64,000 nucleotides of DNA from Sediminibacillus massiliensis (GTDB taxonomy: Bacteria; Bacillota; Bacilli; Bacillales; Amphibacillaceae): positions 389,120-453,119 of the forward strand of contig NZ_LT732535.1 of the NCBI RefSeq assembly GCF_900156915.1, written 5' to 3'. The stretch's first letter is position 1, and each line of letters opens with the position of its first letter. Of the stretch, positions 16,851-25,220 are shown piece after piece. The translations under genes were made by a program, and so were the position numbers. Below the pieces are notes generated by a model. It did no database searches. It saw only the letters and a list, made by a program, of their open reading frames with translations, and was not told the DNA's origin.

Positions 16851-18170
16851 GTGAAGCACCCTTTTAAAGTAAATAATCAGGGACACTTGGAAGTAGGCGG
16901 AGTGGATACCACCTACCTGGCGGAAAAATACGGTACACCGCTTTTTGTCTATGATGTCGATTTAATCAGAAGAAATGCAAGATCATTTGTGGACACATTT
17001 AAAAAACTCGGAGTAAAAGCACAAGTGGCTTATGCCAGCAAAGCATTTTCGTCAATCGCTATGCTGCAAGTGGCCAAACAGGAGAATCTGAGTTTGGATG
17101 TCGTTTCACAAGGAGAATTATATACAGCGCTTCAAGCTGATTTTCCAGTAGATAAAATCCATATGCACGGCAACAATAAGAGTTATCAAGAACTTGAGAT
17201 GGCGGTCGAAAACAAGATTGGCTGCATCGTTATTGACAACTTTTATGAAATCGAGCTGTTGCGGGATATACTGGGAGAACGTCAGGAGACAATGGACGTC
17301 CTTTTAAGAGTGACCCCTGGCATAGAAGCCCATACACACGATTATATTCTGACAGGGAATGAAGATTCCAAATTCGGATTCGACCTGGCAAATGGACAAG
17401 CAGACCAGGCATTTGAAGTCTTGAAAGATATTGACTCTATAAACGTGCTTGGTTTGCATTGCCATATCGGCTCGCAAATATTCGAAACAGATGGTTTTGA
17501 ATTAGCTGTAAGAAAGCTTTTTGAAACATTGGCGCGTTGGAGTCGAATTTTTGGATTTACGCCAAGCGTATTGAACCTGGGAGGCGGTTTTGGCATCCGT
17601 TATACTGGTGCCGATGAACCCTTGCCTCTTAACCGCTATGTCGAAGCATTGGTCCGGGAAGTGAAGTCACAAACGGACGAACTGGGACTGGAGTTGCCGG
17701 AAATCTGGATAGAACCGGGAAGGTCTATTGTCGGGAACACGGCAGTGACTATCTACAAAACAGGTTCTGTTAAAGAGATTCCAGGCGTCAGAACGTATGT
17801 TGCTGTCGATGGAGGCATGACCGATAATCTGAGGCCGGCTCTGTATAAAGCACAATATGAAGCAGTGATTGCCAACAAAGCAGCTGCACCGACAGAACGT
17901 ACAGTTTCGATAGCCGGAAAATGCTGTGAATCCGGAGATATGTTAATATGGGATATAGAAGTTCCAAGGATTGAACATGGTGACCTGCTGGCTGTTTTCA
18001 GTACCGGCGCCTACGGTTATTCAATGTCCAATCACTATAATCGTTTTCCTAAAGCAGCAGTCGTTTTTGCGGAAAACGGTGATGAACAACTGGTCATCCA
18101 GCGGGAATCCTATCATGACTTAACTAAAAATGACTTATCATACGAAATGAAGGAGCGAATAAAGAAATGA
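16851..18170 (+). CDS. lysA: Diaminopimelate decarboxylase
   Basis: Last step of lysine synthesis: meso-diaminopimelate to lysine, PLP-dependent. The 439-residue protein has the PLP Lys in YASKAF, the phosphate-binding GGGFGIRY, the HCHIGSQ segment and the C-terminal active-site motif CCESGD. The GTG at 16851 is set by GGAGGTG seven bases upstream and gives the exact Bacillus length; an ATG 36 bases upstream lies next to the hairpin. It overlaps ppiB by four bases (ATGA). Placement after spoVAF is conserved in Bacillus. Confidence 0.96.
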   Translation: MKHPFKVNNQGHLEVGGVDTTYLAEKYGTPLFVYDVDLIRRNARSFVDTFKKLGVKAQVAYASKAFSSIAMLQVAKQENLSLDVVSQGELYTALQADFPVDKIHMHGNNKSYQELEMAVENKIGCIVIDNFYEIELLRDILGERQETMDVLLRVTPGIEAHTHDYILTGNEDSKFGFDLANGQADQAFEVLKDIDSINVLGLHCHIGSQIFETDGFELAVRKLFETLARWSRIFGFTPSVLNLGGGFGIRYTGADEPLPLNRYVEALVREVKSQTDELGLELPEIWIEPGRSIVGNTAVTIYKTGSVKEIPGVRTYVAVDGGMTDNLRPALYKAQYEAVIANKAAAPTERTVSIAGKCCESGDMLIWDIEVPRIEHGDLLAVFSTGAYGYSMSNHYNRFPKAAVVFAENGDEQLVIQRESYHDLTKNDLSYEMKERIKK

Positions 18171-18601
18171 AACAAGCGACGATAGAATTTGAAAATGGCG
18201 AACAAATTAAAATTGAGATGTATGAGGATGCAGCTCCCAATACGGTGGCAAACTTTGAAAAACTGGCAAATAGCGGTTTTTATAATGGCGTGACTTTTCA
18301 TCGAGTGATACCTGGCTTTGTCGCTCAAGGCGGAGATCCGACTGGAACAGGCGCAGGAGGCCCGGGCTATACTATCAAATGCGAAACAGAAGGCAATCCA
18401 CATAAACATGTGGCTGGAAGTTTATCCATGGCCCATGCCGGAAAGGATACGGGGGGAAGTCAGTTCTTTATCGTTCATGAACCTCAGCCTCACTTGGATG
18501 GTGTGCATACCGTGTTTGGACAGGTTACTGAAGGAATGGATACCGTATTAAGAATCAAGCCCGGAGATGAAATGAAATCAGTTCATGTCGAGACGGTCTA
18601 G
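18167..18601 (+). CDS. ppiB: Peptidyl-prolyl cis-trans isomerase (cyclophilin)
   Basis: A cytosolic 144-residue cyclophilin that speeds proline isomerisation during protein folding. The catalytic Arg lies in [15 protein letters not shown] and the second active-site stretch is [15 protein letters not shown], with normal domain length and no signal peptide. It overlaps the lysA stop codon, so the two form one unit. In Bacillus subtilis the riboflavin operon begins downstream; here that stretch has no rib genes before ribT. Confidence 0.95.
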   Translation: MKQATIEFENGEQIKIEMYEDAAPNTVANFEKLANSGFYNGVTFHRVIPGFVAQGGDPTGTGAGGPGYTIKCETEGNPHKHVAGSLSMAHAGKDTGGSQFFIVHEPQPHLDGVHTVFGQVTEGMDTVLRIKPGDEMKSVHVETV

Positions 18602-18682
18602 TATTCCCTCTCAACCCCTTGGACCCAAAAAGAAAATGCCGATATAGCGCTTTGCAAAGGATTGTGTTCTTTTGGATTCATA

Positions 18683-18817
18683 ATGCTCGTGTACCTGATT
18701 TATATTGTATCTCCACTGGGAGTATTCATCCATGAATCCGGCCATATTTTGGGAGCTTTATTAATGAAAGCAGAAAGTGAAGCTGTTGGCATGTTAAAAA
18801 AGGAAGATTTTCATTGA
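18683..18817 (+). pseudogene. HESGH micro-ORF, M50-protease-like fragment
   Basis: A 44-codon open frame gives a hydrophobic segment (LVYLIYIVSPLGVF) followed by IHESGHILGALLMKA. HESGH is an HExxH zinc motif set in a membrane helix, as in site-2-type (M50) proteases, but everything else of that family is absent. The same frame is open back to the ppiB stop, with a possible TTG start at 18662; there is no strong ribosome-binding site. Its stop codon overlaps the TTG of the next micro-ORF. I read it as a decayed remnant or a small membrane protein; a chance ORF is possible. Confidence 0.35.
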
Positions 18818-18909
18818 ATGAAAAAAAGAAAAATTGGATCCTGTTTGGCATTCTATTATTAGGTGGAATTGTTTGGGGTATAATTTATTGGTTCGGCATC
18901 GTATTATGA
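18814..18909 (+). CDS. Small hydrophobic peptide after the HESGH ORF
   Basis: A 31-residue frame starting at TTG with a Lys-rich N-terminus (MNEKKKNW) and one membrane helix ending in WFGIVL. AGGAAG lies about seven bases before the start. The start overlaps the stop of the preceding ORF (TTGA), suggesting translational coupling if either is real. No family is recognised. Composition favours a single-pass membrane microprotein, but length makes this weak. Confidence 0.3.
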   Translation: MNEKKKNWILFGILLLGGIVWGIIYWFGIVL

Positions 18910-19087
18910 TGATAAAAAAACCAGTAAAGCTATTTGACAAATTCCAATAAGTGAGTCATAAATATAGTATAGTTTGCCGAATAATTTAGTATCTTAACAG
19001 AAATATACTTCCACTTGGTCCGCTCATGTTATATGGGTGAGGTCTTAATTAATAGCATGGAGGTTATTTTCTTAATGAGGGGTAAAT

Positions 19088-19471
19088 ATGTTAATTCGTT
19101 ATAAGAAAAGCTTTGAAAAAATTGCTATGGGACTTCTGTCGTTTATGCCTGAGGAAAAAGAAGTAAAAAAACTGCAGAGTACCATCAAGGAATATGAAAA
19201 CAATCCTGACTGGCATCTTTTTTTGTGGAAAGAAGAAGATATTCTCGGTGCCGTCGGTATCAGGTTTGAAAACCAGGTTAATGTTATTGTACAGCATATT
19301 ACGGTTAATCCATCCCATCGCAATATGGGAATAGGAAGAAAAATGGTACAAGGTATCAAAGAAATGTATGCTGAAAAATATGCTGTATGTTCAAATGATA
19401 TGACGGAAAGATTCCTTGATAAATGTCAGGATACAGAAGAAGGAAAAGATGGGACAAGTCTTGAATCGTGA
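19088..19471 (+). CDS. ribT: GNAT acetyltransferase RibT
   Basis: A 127-residue GNAT-fold protein close to Bacillus subtilis RibT (LIRYKKSFEKIAMGLLSFMP at the N-terminus). The acetyl-CoA-binding loop is HRNMGIG in the segment ITVNPSHRNMGIGRKMV, at about residues 72-88. The substrate is not established; in Bacillus the gene is the last of the ribDG-ribE-ribAB-ribH-ribT operon. Here the other rib genes are absent, so ribT is an orphan with its own upstream region. The weak AATGAGGGG is the best ribosome-binding site. A bidirectional terminator follows. Confidence 0.88.
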   Translation: MLIRYKKSFEKIAMGLLSFMPEEKEVKKLQSTIKEYENNPDWHLFLWKEEDILGAVGIRFENQVNVIVQHITVNPSHRNMGIGRKMVQGIKEMYAEKYAVCSNDMTERFLDKCQDTEEGKDGTSLES

Positions 19472-19504
19472 TTAATGGACATATGACTTGGAATAATCCA
19501 AGTG

Positions 19505-19535
19505 AAAAGCCAGCTCCTTTTTAGAGCTGGCTTTT
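19505..19535. terminator. Bidirectional terminator after ribT
   Basis: AAAAGCCAGCTC (19505-19516) pairs perfectly with GAGCTGGCTTTT (19524-19535) around a 7-base loop, with A and T tracts on either side. It serves ribT on the plus strand and could stop minus-strand transcription from the small gene at 19657-19740. Confidence 0.9.
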
Positions 19536-19656
19536 ACGTTTTTCTTCCGATCAATTTTGCCTGAGTATTGACCGGTTCTATTTCGTCCATTAATATACAT
19601 AGAGGCAGCTTTACATGTTTATACTAGCCTGACCGGAGGCTTTTTTACAGTCTATA

Positions 19657-19740
19657 CTATAACCAAGCAGCACCGACGATAATAAGAAGAATGAACAACA
19701 CAACGATCAAAGCGAATCCACCGCCGTAATTAGCACCCAT
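19657..19740 (-). CDS. YjcZ family sporulation microprotein
   Basis: A 27-residue peptide: MGANYGGGFALIVVL followed by an Ile/Leu-rich helix ending in AAWL. The Gly-Gly-Gly-Phe-Ala start plus a single hydrophobic helix is the hallmark of the YjcZ/YtzR-like family of tiny sporulation-associated membrane proteins. AAGGAGGAG lies before the ATG on the minus strand, a strong translation signal. It is convergent with ribT and divergent from scpA. Expression during sporulation is inferred from the family. Confidence 0.85.
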   Translation of the reverse strand: MGANYGGGFALIVVLFILLIIVGAAWL

Positions 19741-19913
19741 ATGAAAACTCCTCCTTTTTTCAGGAAATAGTTTGAAACTTGATCTTACATTAATAATGTA
19801 TGCCATTGGTGAGTATGCGTATAGGCGTTCATGCAGTACATCAAAACATTATTCTGGTTTAAGATGGTGTTCTTAACTTTTTTGGAGTTTTTCAGTAAGG
19901 AAGGAAGAGTAAC

Positions 19914-20651
19914 ATGAGTGAGGCATACGAAGTCAAAACCGAAGCATTCGAAGGACCGCTTGATCTTTTGCTTCATTTGATAAACCAGTATGAAATTGAT
20001 ATATATGACATACCTGTGGCTCAGATTACCGAGCAGTATATGAATTATATTCATACTATGCAACAGCTGGAGCTGAACATAGCCAGTGAATATTTAGTCA
20101 TGGCAGCCACTTTGTTGGCAATCAAAAGCCAGCTCTTGCTTCCTAACCAAGTTGTCGAGGCAGAGGAAGAGGAGTATGAAGAAGATCCAAGGGACGAATT
20201 GATGCACCGATTGATTGAGTATAGAAAATACAAGCAAGCGGCAGATGAACTGAAAGAGAGAGAACTGGAAGCCAATCAAATATATACACGACCACCGAAA
20301 GTTTTGGAAGAATCGAATTCAAAATCTCCGGTAGTACCAGGTGATGTTTCCATTTATGATATGATTGCAGCCATGAATAAGGTGATGGAAAGGAAAAAAT
20401 GGAACCAGCCGATGGAAACCAAAATTCAAAGGACGGAAATTCCCATTAAGGTAAGAATGGAAGAAATACTGACAGCAGTAAGAAAAAGCGAATCCGGCAT
20501 CCATTTCGACCAATTATTTCCCCAACGGTCTCGTTCCCATGTGGTTGTGACCTTCATGGCGATTCTGGAACTGATGAAAGGAAAGGAAATCTATTGTGTG
20601 CAAGAGAAACACTTTGATGAATTAATTATCTATAATATGGGGGATCGATAG
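19914..20651 (+). CDS. scpA: Segregation and condensation protein A
   Basis: Kleisin subunit of the bacterial SMC condensin, 245 residues, which bridges the SMC heads and binds ScpB to compact and separate chromosomes. The N-terminal kleisin motif FEGPLDLLLHLI is at residues 13-24. A glutamate-rich linker (about 81-100) and a C-terminal winged helix (about 175-240) follow. The ATG is preceded by AAGGAAGGAAG. It overlaps scpB by one base. Confidence 0.95.
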   Translation: MSEAYEVKTEAFEGPLDLLLHLINQYEIDIYDIPVAQITEQYMNYIHTMQQLELNIASEYLVMAATLLAIKSQLLLPNQVVEAEEEEYEEDPRDELMHRLIEYRKYKQAADELKERELEANQIYTRPPKVLEESNSKSPVVPGDVSIYDMIAAMNKVMERKKWNQPMETKIQRTEIPIKVRMEEILTAVRKSESGIHFDQLFPQRSRSHVVVTFMAILELMKGKEIYCVQEKHFDELIIYNMGDR

Positions 20652-21244
20652 TGGACTTAACAGGATATAAAGGAATCCTCGAAGGTTTATTGTTTGCTAC
20701 AGGTGATGAAGGTCTGAGTGTCAAACAAATACGAAATGCTCTCGACTTGGACGCTGAGTCAATTGAACATCTTGTGCAGGAGCTGATCGATGATTATAAT
20801 CAGCCTTCCCGAGGTATTACTATAATGAAATCAAATCAAGTACTCCATTTAACAACAAAGCCAGAACATTCCGGATATTATAAAAAACTTCTGGAAACAC
20901 CGCAGTCTTCCCGGCTGTCACAGGCAGCGCTGGAAACATTGGCTATCGTGGCTTACAAACAACCGATTACTAGGATTGAAATAGAAGAAGTTAGAGGGGT
21001 CAAAAGCGATCGGCCGGTCCAGACGCTTGTTTCCAGATCTTTGATCCAGGAGGTCGGCAGAAAAGAGGGGATCGGCCGGCCTATCCTATATGGAACATCG
21101 ACTGAATTTTTGACTTACTTCGGTTTACGTTCCATCGAAGAGCTTCCACCGTTGCCTGAAAATCTTTCAGAGCCCGATATTGAGGGTGAAGCAGATTTAT
21201 TTTTTGAAAAGTTTCAAGATCAATTGGATATGGAAAAGGAATAA
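20651..21244 (+). CDS. scpB: Segregation and condensation protein B
   Basis: A 197-residue condensin accessory subunit with two winged-helix domains; two copies bind the ScpA linker. Diagnostic stretches are LEGLLFATGDEGLS at the N-terminus and ALETLAIVAYKQPITRIEIEEVRG in the second domain. The GTG start shares a base with the scpA stop codon (TAGTG), so translation is coupled. Order scpA-scpB-ypuI is as in Bacillus subtilis. Confidence 0.95.
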   Translation: MDLTGYKGILEGLLFATGDEGLSVKQIRNALDLDAESIEHLVQELIDDYNQPSRGITIMKSNQVLHLTTKPEHSGYYKKLLETPQSSRLSQAALETLAIVAYKQPITRIEIEEVRGVKSDRPVQTLVSRSLIQEVGRKEGIGRPILYGTSTEFLTYFGLRSIEELPPLPENLSEPDIEGEADLFFEKFQDQLDMEKE

Positions 21245-21312
21245 TAGTAAAATTGATCGAATTATAATCATATAATTCATAATAACTCTTCCACAATACA
21301 GGAGGCTGAATG

Positions 21313-21795
21313 ATGGGCAATAAATTGCTTCATGTTCATGTTAAAGAAGTAAAGGATTTTTTATCAAAAACGGTAGAAGAAATGAGCGACTATTTAGACA
21401 ATCACAGACTTAATGACTTATTGGAAGAAAACGGCAGCAAGGATGCTGAGTATTATAAGGAATTAATGAAGGGTCTAAGAAGAATGGCAGTGTTTTGCGA
21501 GGAAGCGCTGGATGCAGTCAAAAGTTTGACTCGTCGGGAAAATATTCCTGATTCTGCCGTTGAAAAAACGTTATATGGCATCTACCACCAATGTATATTG
21601 GAGTTTTATTCACCAAAATATGATCGGTGGTATGAGAACAGCCGGGCATCTTATACAGGCAATCATTCTATTAGATTTCATCATACCCCGCCCAGGTCTT
21701 TTGCCTATTTAATGAGTTCATTGGAAGACTCTTTTCAAGATATAAGAGAAAGCCTTGCTTATTATGAAACAAAATTCCAACCTAAAATGTCTTGA
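21313..21795 (+). CDS. ypuI: YpuI family protein (DUF3907)
   Basis: A soluble, mostly helical protein of 160 residues with no catalytic motif I can name. Conserved-looking parts include KYDRWYENSRASYTGNHSIRF and FAYLMSSLEDSFQDIRE. AGGAGG at 21300-21305 favours the second of two adjacent ATG codons (21313, seven-base spacing) over 21310. It follows scpB and ends at a strong terminator. In Bacillus subtilis dacB comes next; here about 1.7 kb with a repeat element and an SOD gene intervenes. Confidence 0.82.
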   Translation: MGNKLLHVHVKEVKDFLSKTVEEMSDYLDNHRLNDLLEENGSKDAEYYKELMKGLRRMAVFCEEALDAVKSLTRRENIPDSAVEKTLYGIYHQCILEFYSPKYDRWYENSRASYTGNHSIRFHHTPPRSFAYLMSSLEDSFQDIRESLAYYETKFQPKMS

Positions 21796-21797
21796 TA

Positions 21798-21852
21798 CTA
21801 AAAAGAAAACCGTGGGATTCTGTTTTTCAGAACTCACGGTTTTCTTTTTAGT
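21798..21852. terminator. Strong terminator after ypuI
   Basis: An extended stem ACTAAAAAGAAAACCGTG pairs with CACGGTTTTCTTTTTAGT around a 19-base loop. It is near-perfect over about 18 pairs and can act in both directions. It marks the edge of the accessory patch that follows. Confidence 0.9.
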
Positions 21853-21940
21853 CTGACAGTATCCTTATTGTGTAAAATCCATAAACTGCGACATAACTGG
21901 ACAGGCTTACTCCCATCCTGAATAAGTCGAGTGCTATACA

Positions 21941-22300
21941 ACCGCTACGGCAGAACACTTCGCTTTCCGCGGCCACGGCCTCAGCCAGGGGACTACGTGA
22001 ATAAGCTTCCTGTTCCCTTTAGGACTGCGATTACTCGCCCCATCGAAGCCCTTTTGGGACTGCGATTACTCGCCCCATCGAAGCCCTTTTGGGACTGCGA
22101 TTACTCGTCCCACTGAAAACCATGGGTCGAGGGATTTGCTACAAAGCTTAACTGGAAGATGCAGACCCATCTAAGACCTGCGCTGTTCCCACAGGATAAG
22201 GAAAGCTTCGTCAGCATGGCATCGAAAGAAGAAAATCGTTTTGTATTTTCGAGGAGGCTGAGGTGCTGCCCCCGGAAAGGGAGTATTTTTCCGTAGCGCT
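21941..22300. mobile_element. MITE-like element with degenerate inverted ends
   Basis: The left end at 21941-21990 (CCGCTACGG...ACTTCGCTTTCCGCGG..CACGGCCTCAGCC) recurs in reverse complement at 22251-22300, by eye about three quarters identical over 45-50 bases. The inside has no credible gene; it holds 35-bp tandem repeats at 22022-22107. The end module occurs a third time at 34166-34209. GC content looks higher than in neighbouring intergenic DNA. I see no transposase and no clear target-site duplication, so it is a non-autonomous or decayed element. The class is inferred from structure only. Confidence 0.5.
22022..22107. repeat. 35-bp direct tandem repeat, about 2.5 copies
   Basis: The unit beginning GGACTGCGATTACTCGCCCC starts at 22022, 22057 and 22092. 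The first two copies are identical over the 35-base period, and the third diverges after about 16 bases. It lies within the inverted-repeat element. The identity of the first two copies implies a recent duplication. Confidence 0.9.
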
Positions 22301-22506
22301 GGACTACCACTCCATTCGAAATGGATGGAAGAAAGCGACACTGAGAGTTGTGTCGCAGTTTCTCTCAACTAGAAACTAAATAAGGTGGCTTCCATCGGTG
22401 GAACTCGTTATCGGTTGCTTTCTGTAGTGTACAAATATATGTTTCATTTTTGCTGTGAATAGGCACTCTGCGGGAAGTGGTGCATAGGATATGGCGAGGT
22501 GATTGG

Positions 22507-23391
22507 ATGAATGACTCTAAAAAAGACTATTTGAACTCCTTGCTGCAATGGGGCAAAGATATTGAAGAAAAAATAGAAGGATTTGATTTGGATAAAAAGG
22601 AAGCAGGTGAATGGAAAAAACAACTAGTATCCTGGAAGGGGATGGTTATCGACGCACTGGAAATGCAAAATGATCCCCCGGATGAAAAAATTGCGGAATT
22701 GGAAGAAAAGAGCCAAATTTTACTTTCTCTGTTGAAATTGATCATTTCAAAAAAGAGAAATGTCTTAGGTTCAGTCGGCATAGGTCGGCATAGGCTCCCT
22801 GATCTGCCATATCCATATGATGCACTGGAACCCTACATTTCCTCAGAAATAATGAGACTCCATCATGACAGACACCATAAATCCTACGTAGATGGGCTTA
22901 ATAAAGCAGAAAGGGAGATTTACAGTAATCCCAAAGATGATAAGCTACTGAAACATTGGCAGAGAGAACAAGCATTTAACGGTTCAGGCCATTTTCTTCA
23001 TACATTGTTTTGGGAGAATATGACACCGGATGGAGGAGGGAAACCGAAAGGAGAATTATTGAATCAATTGGAAAAAGATTTCGGTTCTTTCAGCCAGTTC
23101 AAGCGTCTGTTCACCAGTGCTGCTGAATCGGTCGAAGGTGTGGGGTGGGCAGTGCTCGTATGGGAATTCAGATCCGGGAGACTTGCCATCCAAACCGTGG
23201 AAAAACATCAAATGTTCAGTTTATGGGATGTATTTCCGCTCCTGGTCTTGGATGTTTGGGAGCATGCCTACTATTTACAATATAAAAATGACCGATCTCA
23301 ATATGTCAAGAATTGGTGGAATGTAGTCAATTGGCCTTCAGTAGCCACCAGACTTGAGAAAGCTAAGCAAATCAATATAAAACTTTACTGA
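22507..23391 (+). CDS. sodF: Superoxide dismutase (Fe/Mn family) with N-terminal extension
   Basis: Converts superoxide to oxygen and hydrogen peroxide. The 294-residue protein is an N-terminal helical extension (about 1-92) joined to a full SOD domain. Metal ligands are visible: His119 in RLHHDRHHKSY, a His in GSGHFLHTLFW, and Asp and His in DVWEHAYYLQY. A similar extended enzyme, SodF, exists in Bacillus subtilis. By hand alignment the position of E. coli Mn-SOD Gln146 is His here (EKHQM), so metal preference is unclear. ATG at 22507 follows GAGGTGAT. It sits in an accessory patch next to a repeat element. Confidence 0.88.
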   Translation: MNDSKKDYLNSLLQWGKDIEEKIEGFDLDKKEAGEWKKQLVSWKGMVIDALEMQNDPPDEKIAELEEKSQILLSLLKLIISKKRNVLGSVGIGRHRLPDLPYPYDALEPYISSEIMRLHHDRHHKSYVDGLNKAEREIYSNPKDDKLLKHWQREQAFNGSGHFLHTLFWENMTPDGGGKPKGELLNQLEKDFGSFSQFKRLFTSAAESVEGVGWAVLVWEFRSGRLAIQTVEKHQMFSLWDVFPLLVLDVWEHAYYLQYKNDRSQYVKNWWNVVNWPSVATRLEKAKQINIKLY

Positions 23392-23416
23392 TCCCGGATT
23401 AACCCGGGATTTTTTG
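23391..23416 (+). terminator. Intrinsic terminator after sodF
   Basis: ATCCCGG and CCGGGAT pair around a short ATTAACC-containing loop and are followed by TTTTTT. The stem begins at the last base of the sodF stop codon. Confidence 0.85.
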
Positions 23417-23532
23417 TTCCTTTTTTCTACTTGCTTATTTCCGTTGCTTCCTTTTGCGAGAGGTGATTTTATACATATGCATGTCCTTTTTGCATAATAT
23501 TGTACAAGAAGGAAGGTTGGGGAGGTAGGAGA

Positions 23533-24630
23533 TTGAAATCCATAATAAGCATTATCAGCTGCCTGTTTCTGATTGTGTTGAGTTTTCCGAATACAAGTAT
23601 TGCAAGTCCTGGTGTTTCTGCTACTAGTGCGGTTTTGATGGAGAGAGGATCAGGCAGAGTGCTTTTTGAAAAAAATGGAAATGAACCACAGCGGATAGCT
23701 AGTATCACAAAAATAATGACTGCAATCATAGCAATTGAATCAGGAAAGTTGGATGAAAAAGTTACTGCAAGCAAAAAGGCTGTCTATACAGAAGGTTCCT
23801 CGATCTACTTGGAGGAAGGAGAAGAAATGAAGCTGGAAGATCTTGTCTACGGTCTGATGCTTCGCTCAGGTAATGATTCAGCCGTGGCAATAGCCGAACA
23901 TGTTGGGGGGAGTCTGGAAGGATTTGTGTACATGATGAACGAAAAAGCGGCATGGCTGGGGATGAACAATACCGTTTTTGAAAACCCTCACGGACTTGAT
24001 TCAGAGAATCACCGATCCACTGCGTATGATATGGCGCTTCTCATGAGGTATGCTATGGATAATCCTGTATTTAGAGAAATCACTGGTGCCAAGTCCCATA
24101 AAGCTGAAACAAGGACATACGCCTGGGCAAATAAAAATAAGCTGTTGACCCAGTACTATGAATACTGTACAGGCGGCAAAACAGGTTATACAAAACGAGC
24201 CGGGCGGACATTAGTCTCCACAGCAGAGAAAGAAGGCATGGAACTGGTGATGGTCACAATCAACGACCCCGATGATTGGAGGGATCATATGCTTATGTTC
24301 AATTGGGGGTTTGAGAACTACGAAATGGTTAAACTTCAAGAACAGGGAAAAGAAACCTTCCATATGGCAGAGACACAGGAGACCAGGAAAGGCTTCTATC
24401 ATCATGACATTATCTTTCCTTTAAAAAGGGATGAATTGGTAAAGGTTGAGAGTAAGACCTACTTGTTGTCTAAGAAGCAGGAGAATGTCCCGCGATCCGC
24501 AATAGGGAAAAGAGTCTTTGCGATTGACGGGCAACCCATTACAGAGGTCACCATCCACAATGAAAGGAAAACAGGAACCGTCAAACATCGTTTTTTAAAT
24601 GTGCTTCATAAAATGATGGGTGTTAGGTAA
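23533..24630 (+). CDS. dacB: D-alanyl-D-alanine carboxypeptidase DacB
   Basis: Peptidase S11 DD-carboxypeptidase that controls cross-linking of spore cortex peptidoglycan. The 365-residue protein has a signal peptide over about residues 1-25. It carries the active-site motifs SITK at 57-60, SGND near 119 and KTGYT near 217. A C-terminal beta-domain and basic tail follow. The TTG at 23533 follows GGAGGT; the longer upstream frame (from 23500) would put a charged stretch before the signal peptide. It overlaps spmA by one base. In Bacillus subtilis dacB-spmA-spmB is a mother-cell operon. Confidence 0.94.
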   Translation: MKSIISIISCLFLIVLSFPNTSIASPGVSATSAVLMERGSGRVLFEKNGNEPQRIASITKIMTAIIAIESGKLDEKVTASKKAVYTEGSSIYLEEGEEMKLEDLVYGLMLRSGNDSAVAIAEHVGGSLEGFVYMMNEKAAWLGMNNTVFENPHGLDSENHRSTAYDMALLMRYAMDNPVFREITGAKSHKAETRTYAWANKNKLLTQYYEYCTGGKTGYTKRAGRTLVSTAEKEGMELVMVTINDPDDWRDHMLMFNWGFENYEMVKLQEQGKETFHMAETQETRKGFYHHDIIFPLKRDELVKVESKTYLLSKKQENVPRSAIGKRVFAIDGQPITEVTIHNERKTGTVKHRFLNVLHKMMGVR

Positions 24631-25220
24631 TGGTCAATTATATATGGGCGTTCATGGCAATCGTCGGAATCGTTTATGCTATGTTCAACGGTACGATGGA
24701 GAAAGTGAATAAAGCTTTGTTTGAGGGTGCCGAAGATGCCGTCATGCTTTCCATTGGGCTGATCAGCGTCTTGGTGTTCTGGCTGGGGTTGATGAGAGTG
24801 GCCGAAAAAGCTGGTTTACTGACCTTTTTGACGAAAGTTTTCAAACCTGTAGTAACCCGTCTTTTTCCTGAAATCCCAAAAGACCATCCGGCCATGGGAT
24901 ATATTTTATCAAATTTCACCGCAAACCTATTTGGTCTGGGCAATGCTGCCACACCGCTCGGTATAAAAGCGATGGAACAAATGAAGAAGCTCAACGGTAG
25001 TGATGAAGCAAGCCGTTCCATGATCACCTTTCTGGCAATTAACACTTCCAGCTTGACACTAATCCCGACTACAGTGATAGCGATCAGGATGAAATATGGT
25101 TCCGTTTCACCTACAGAAATAGTAGGCACCACCATTCTCGCTACACTTATATCGACCTGTGCAGCTATATTGATTGATAGATTATTTTATTACAGAAGGG
25201 TGAGACGGAACAAAAAATGA
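24630..25220 (+). CDS. spmA: Spore maturation protein A
   Basis: A 196-residue membrane protein with a nucleoside-recognition (Gate) domain; SpmA and SpmB are needed for full spore core dehydration. The characteristic FTANLFGLGNAATPLGIKAM stretch is near residues 94-113, and LAINTSSLTLIPTT follows. Five hydrophobic segments are visible. The start codon shares a base with the dacB stop codon, and spmB overlaps the 3' end by four bases. The substrate, if it transports one, is unknown. Confidence 0.94.
   Translation: MVNYIWAFMAIVGIVYAMFNGTMEKVNKALFEGAEDAVMLSIGLISVLVFWLGLMRVAEKAGLLTFLTKVFKPVVTRLFPEIPKDHPAMGYILSNFTANLFGLGNAATPLGIKAMEQMKKLNGSDEASRSMITFLAINTSSLTLIPTTVIAIRMKYGSVSPTEIVGTTILATLISTCAAILIDRLFYYRRVRRNKK

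Noticed and set aside
22022-22107. Possible CRISPR array
   Set aside because: The copies are contiguous with a 35-base period and no variable spacers, and there are no cas genes, so it is a plain tandem repeat.
21931-22116. Plus-strand ORF of 61 codons in the repeat element
   Set aside because: It is made of the inverted end module and the 35-base tandem repeats. There is no ribosome-binding site and the peptide is a repeat artefact.
24674-25135. Minus-strand ORF of 153 codons
   Set aside because: Fully inside spmA in antisense; no recognisable domain.
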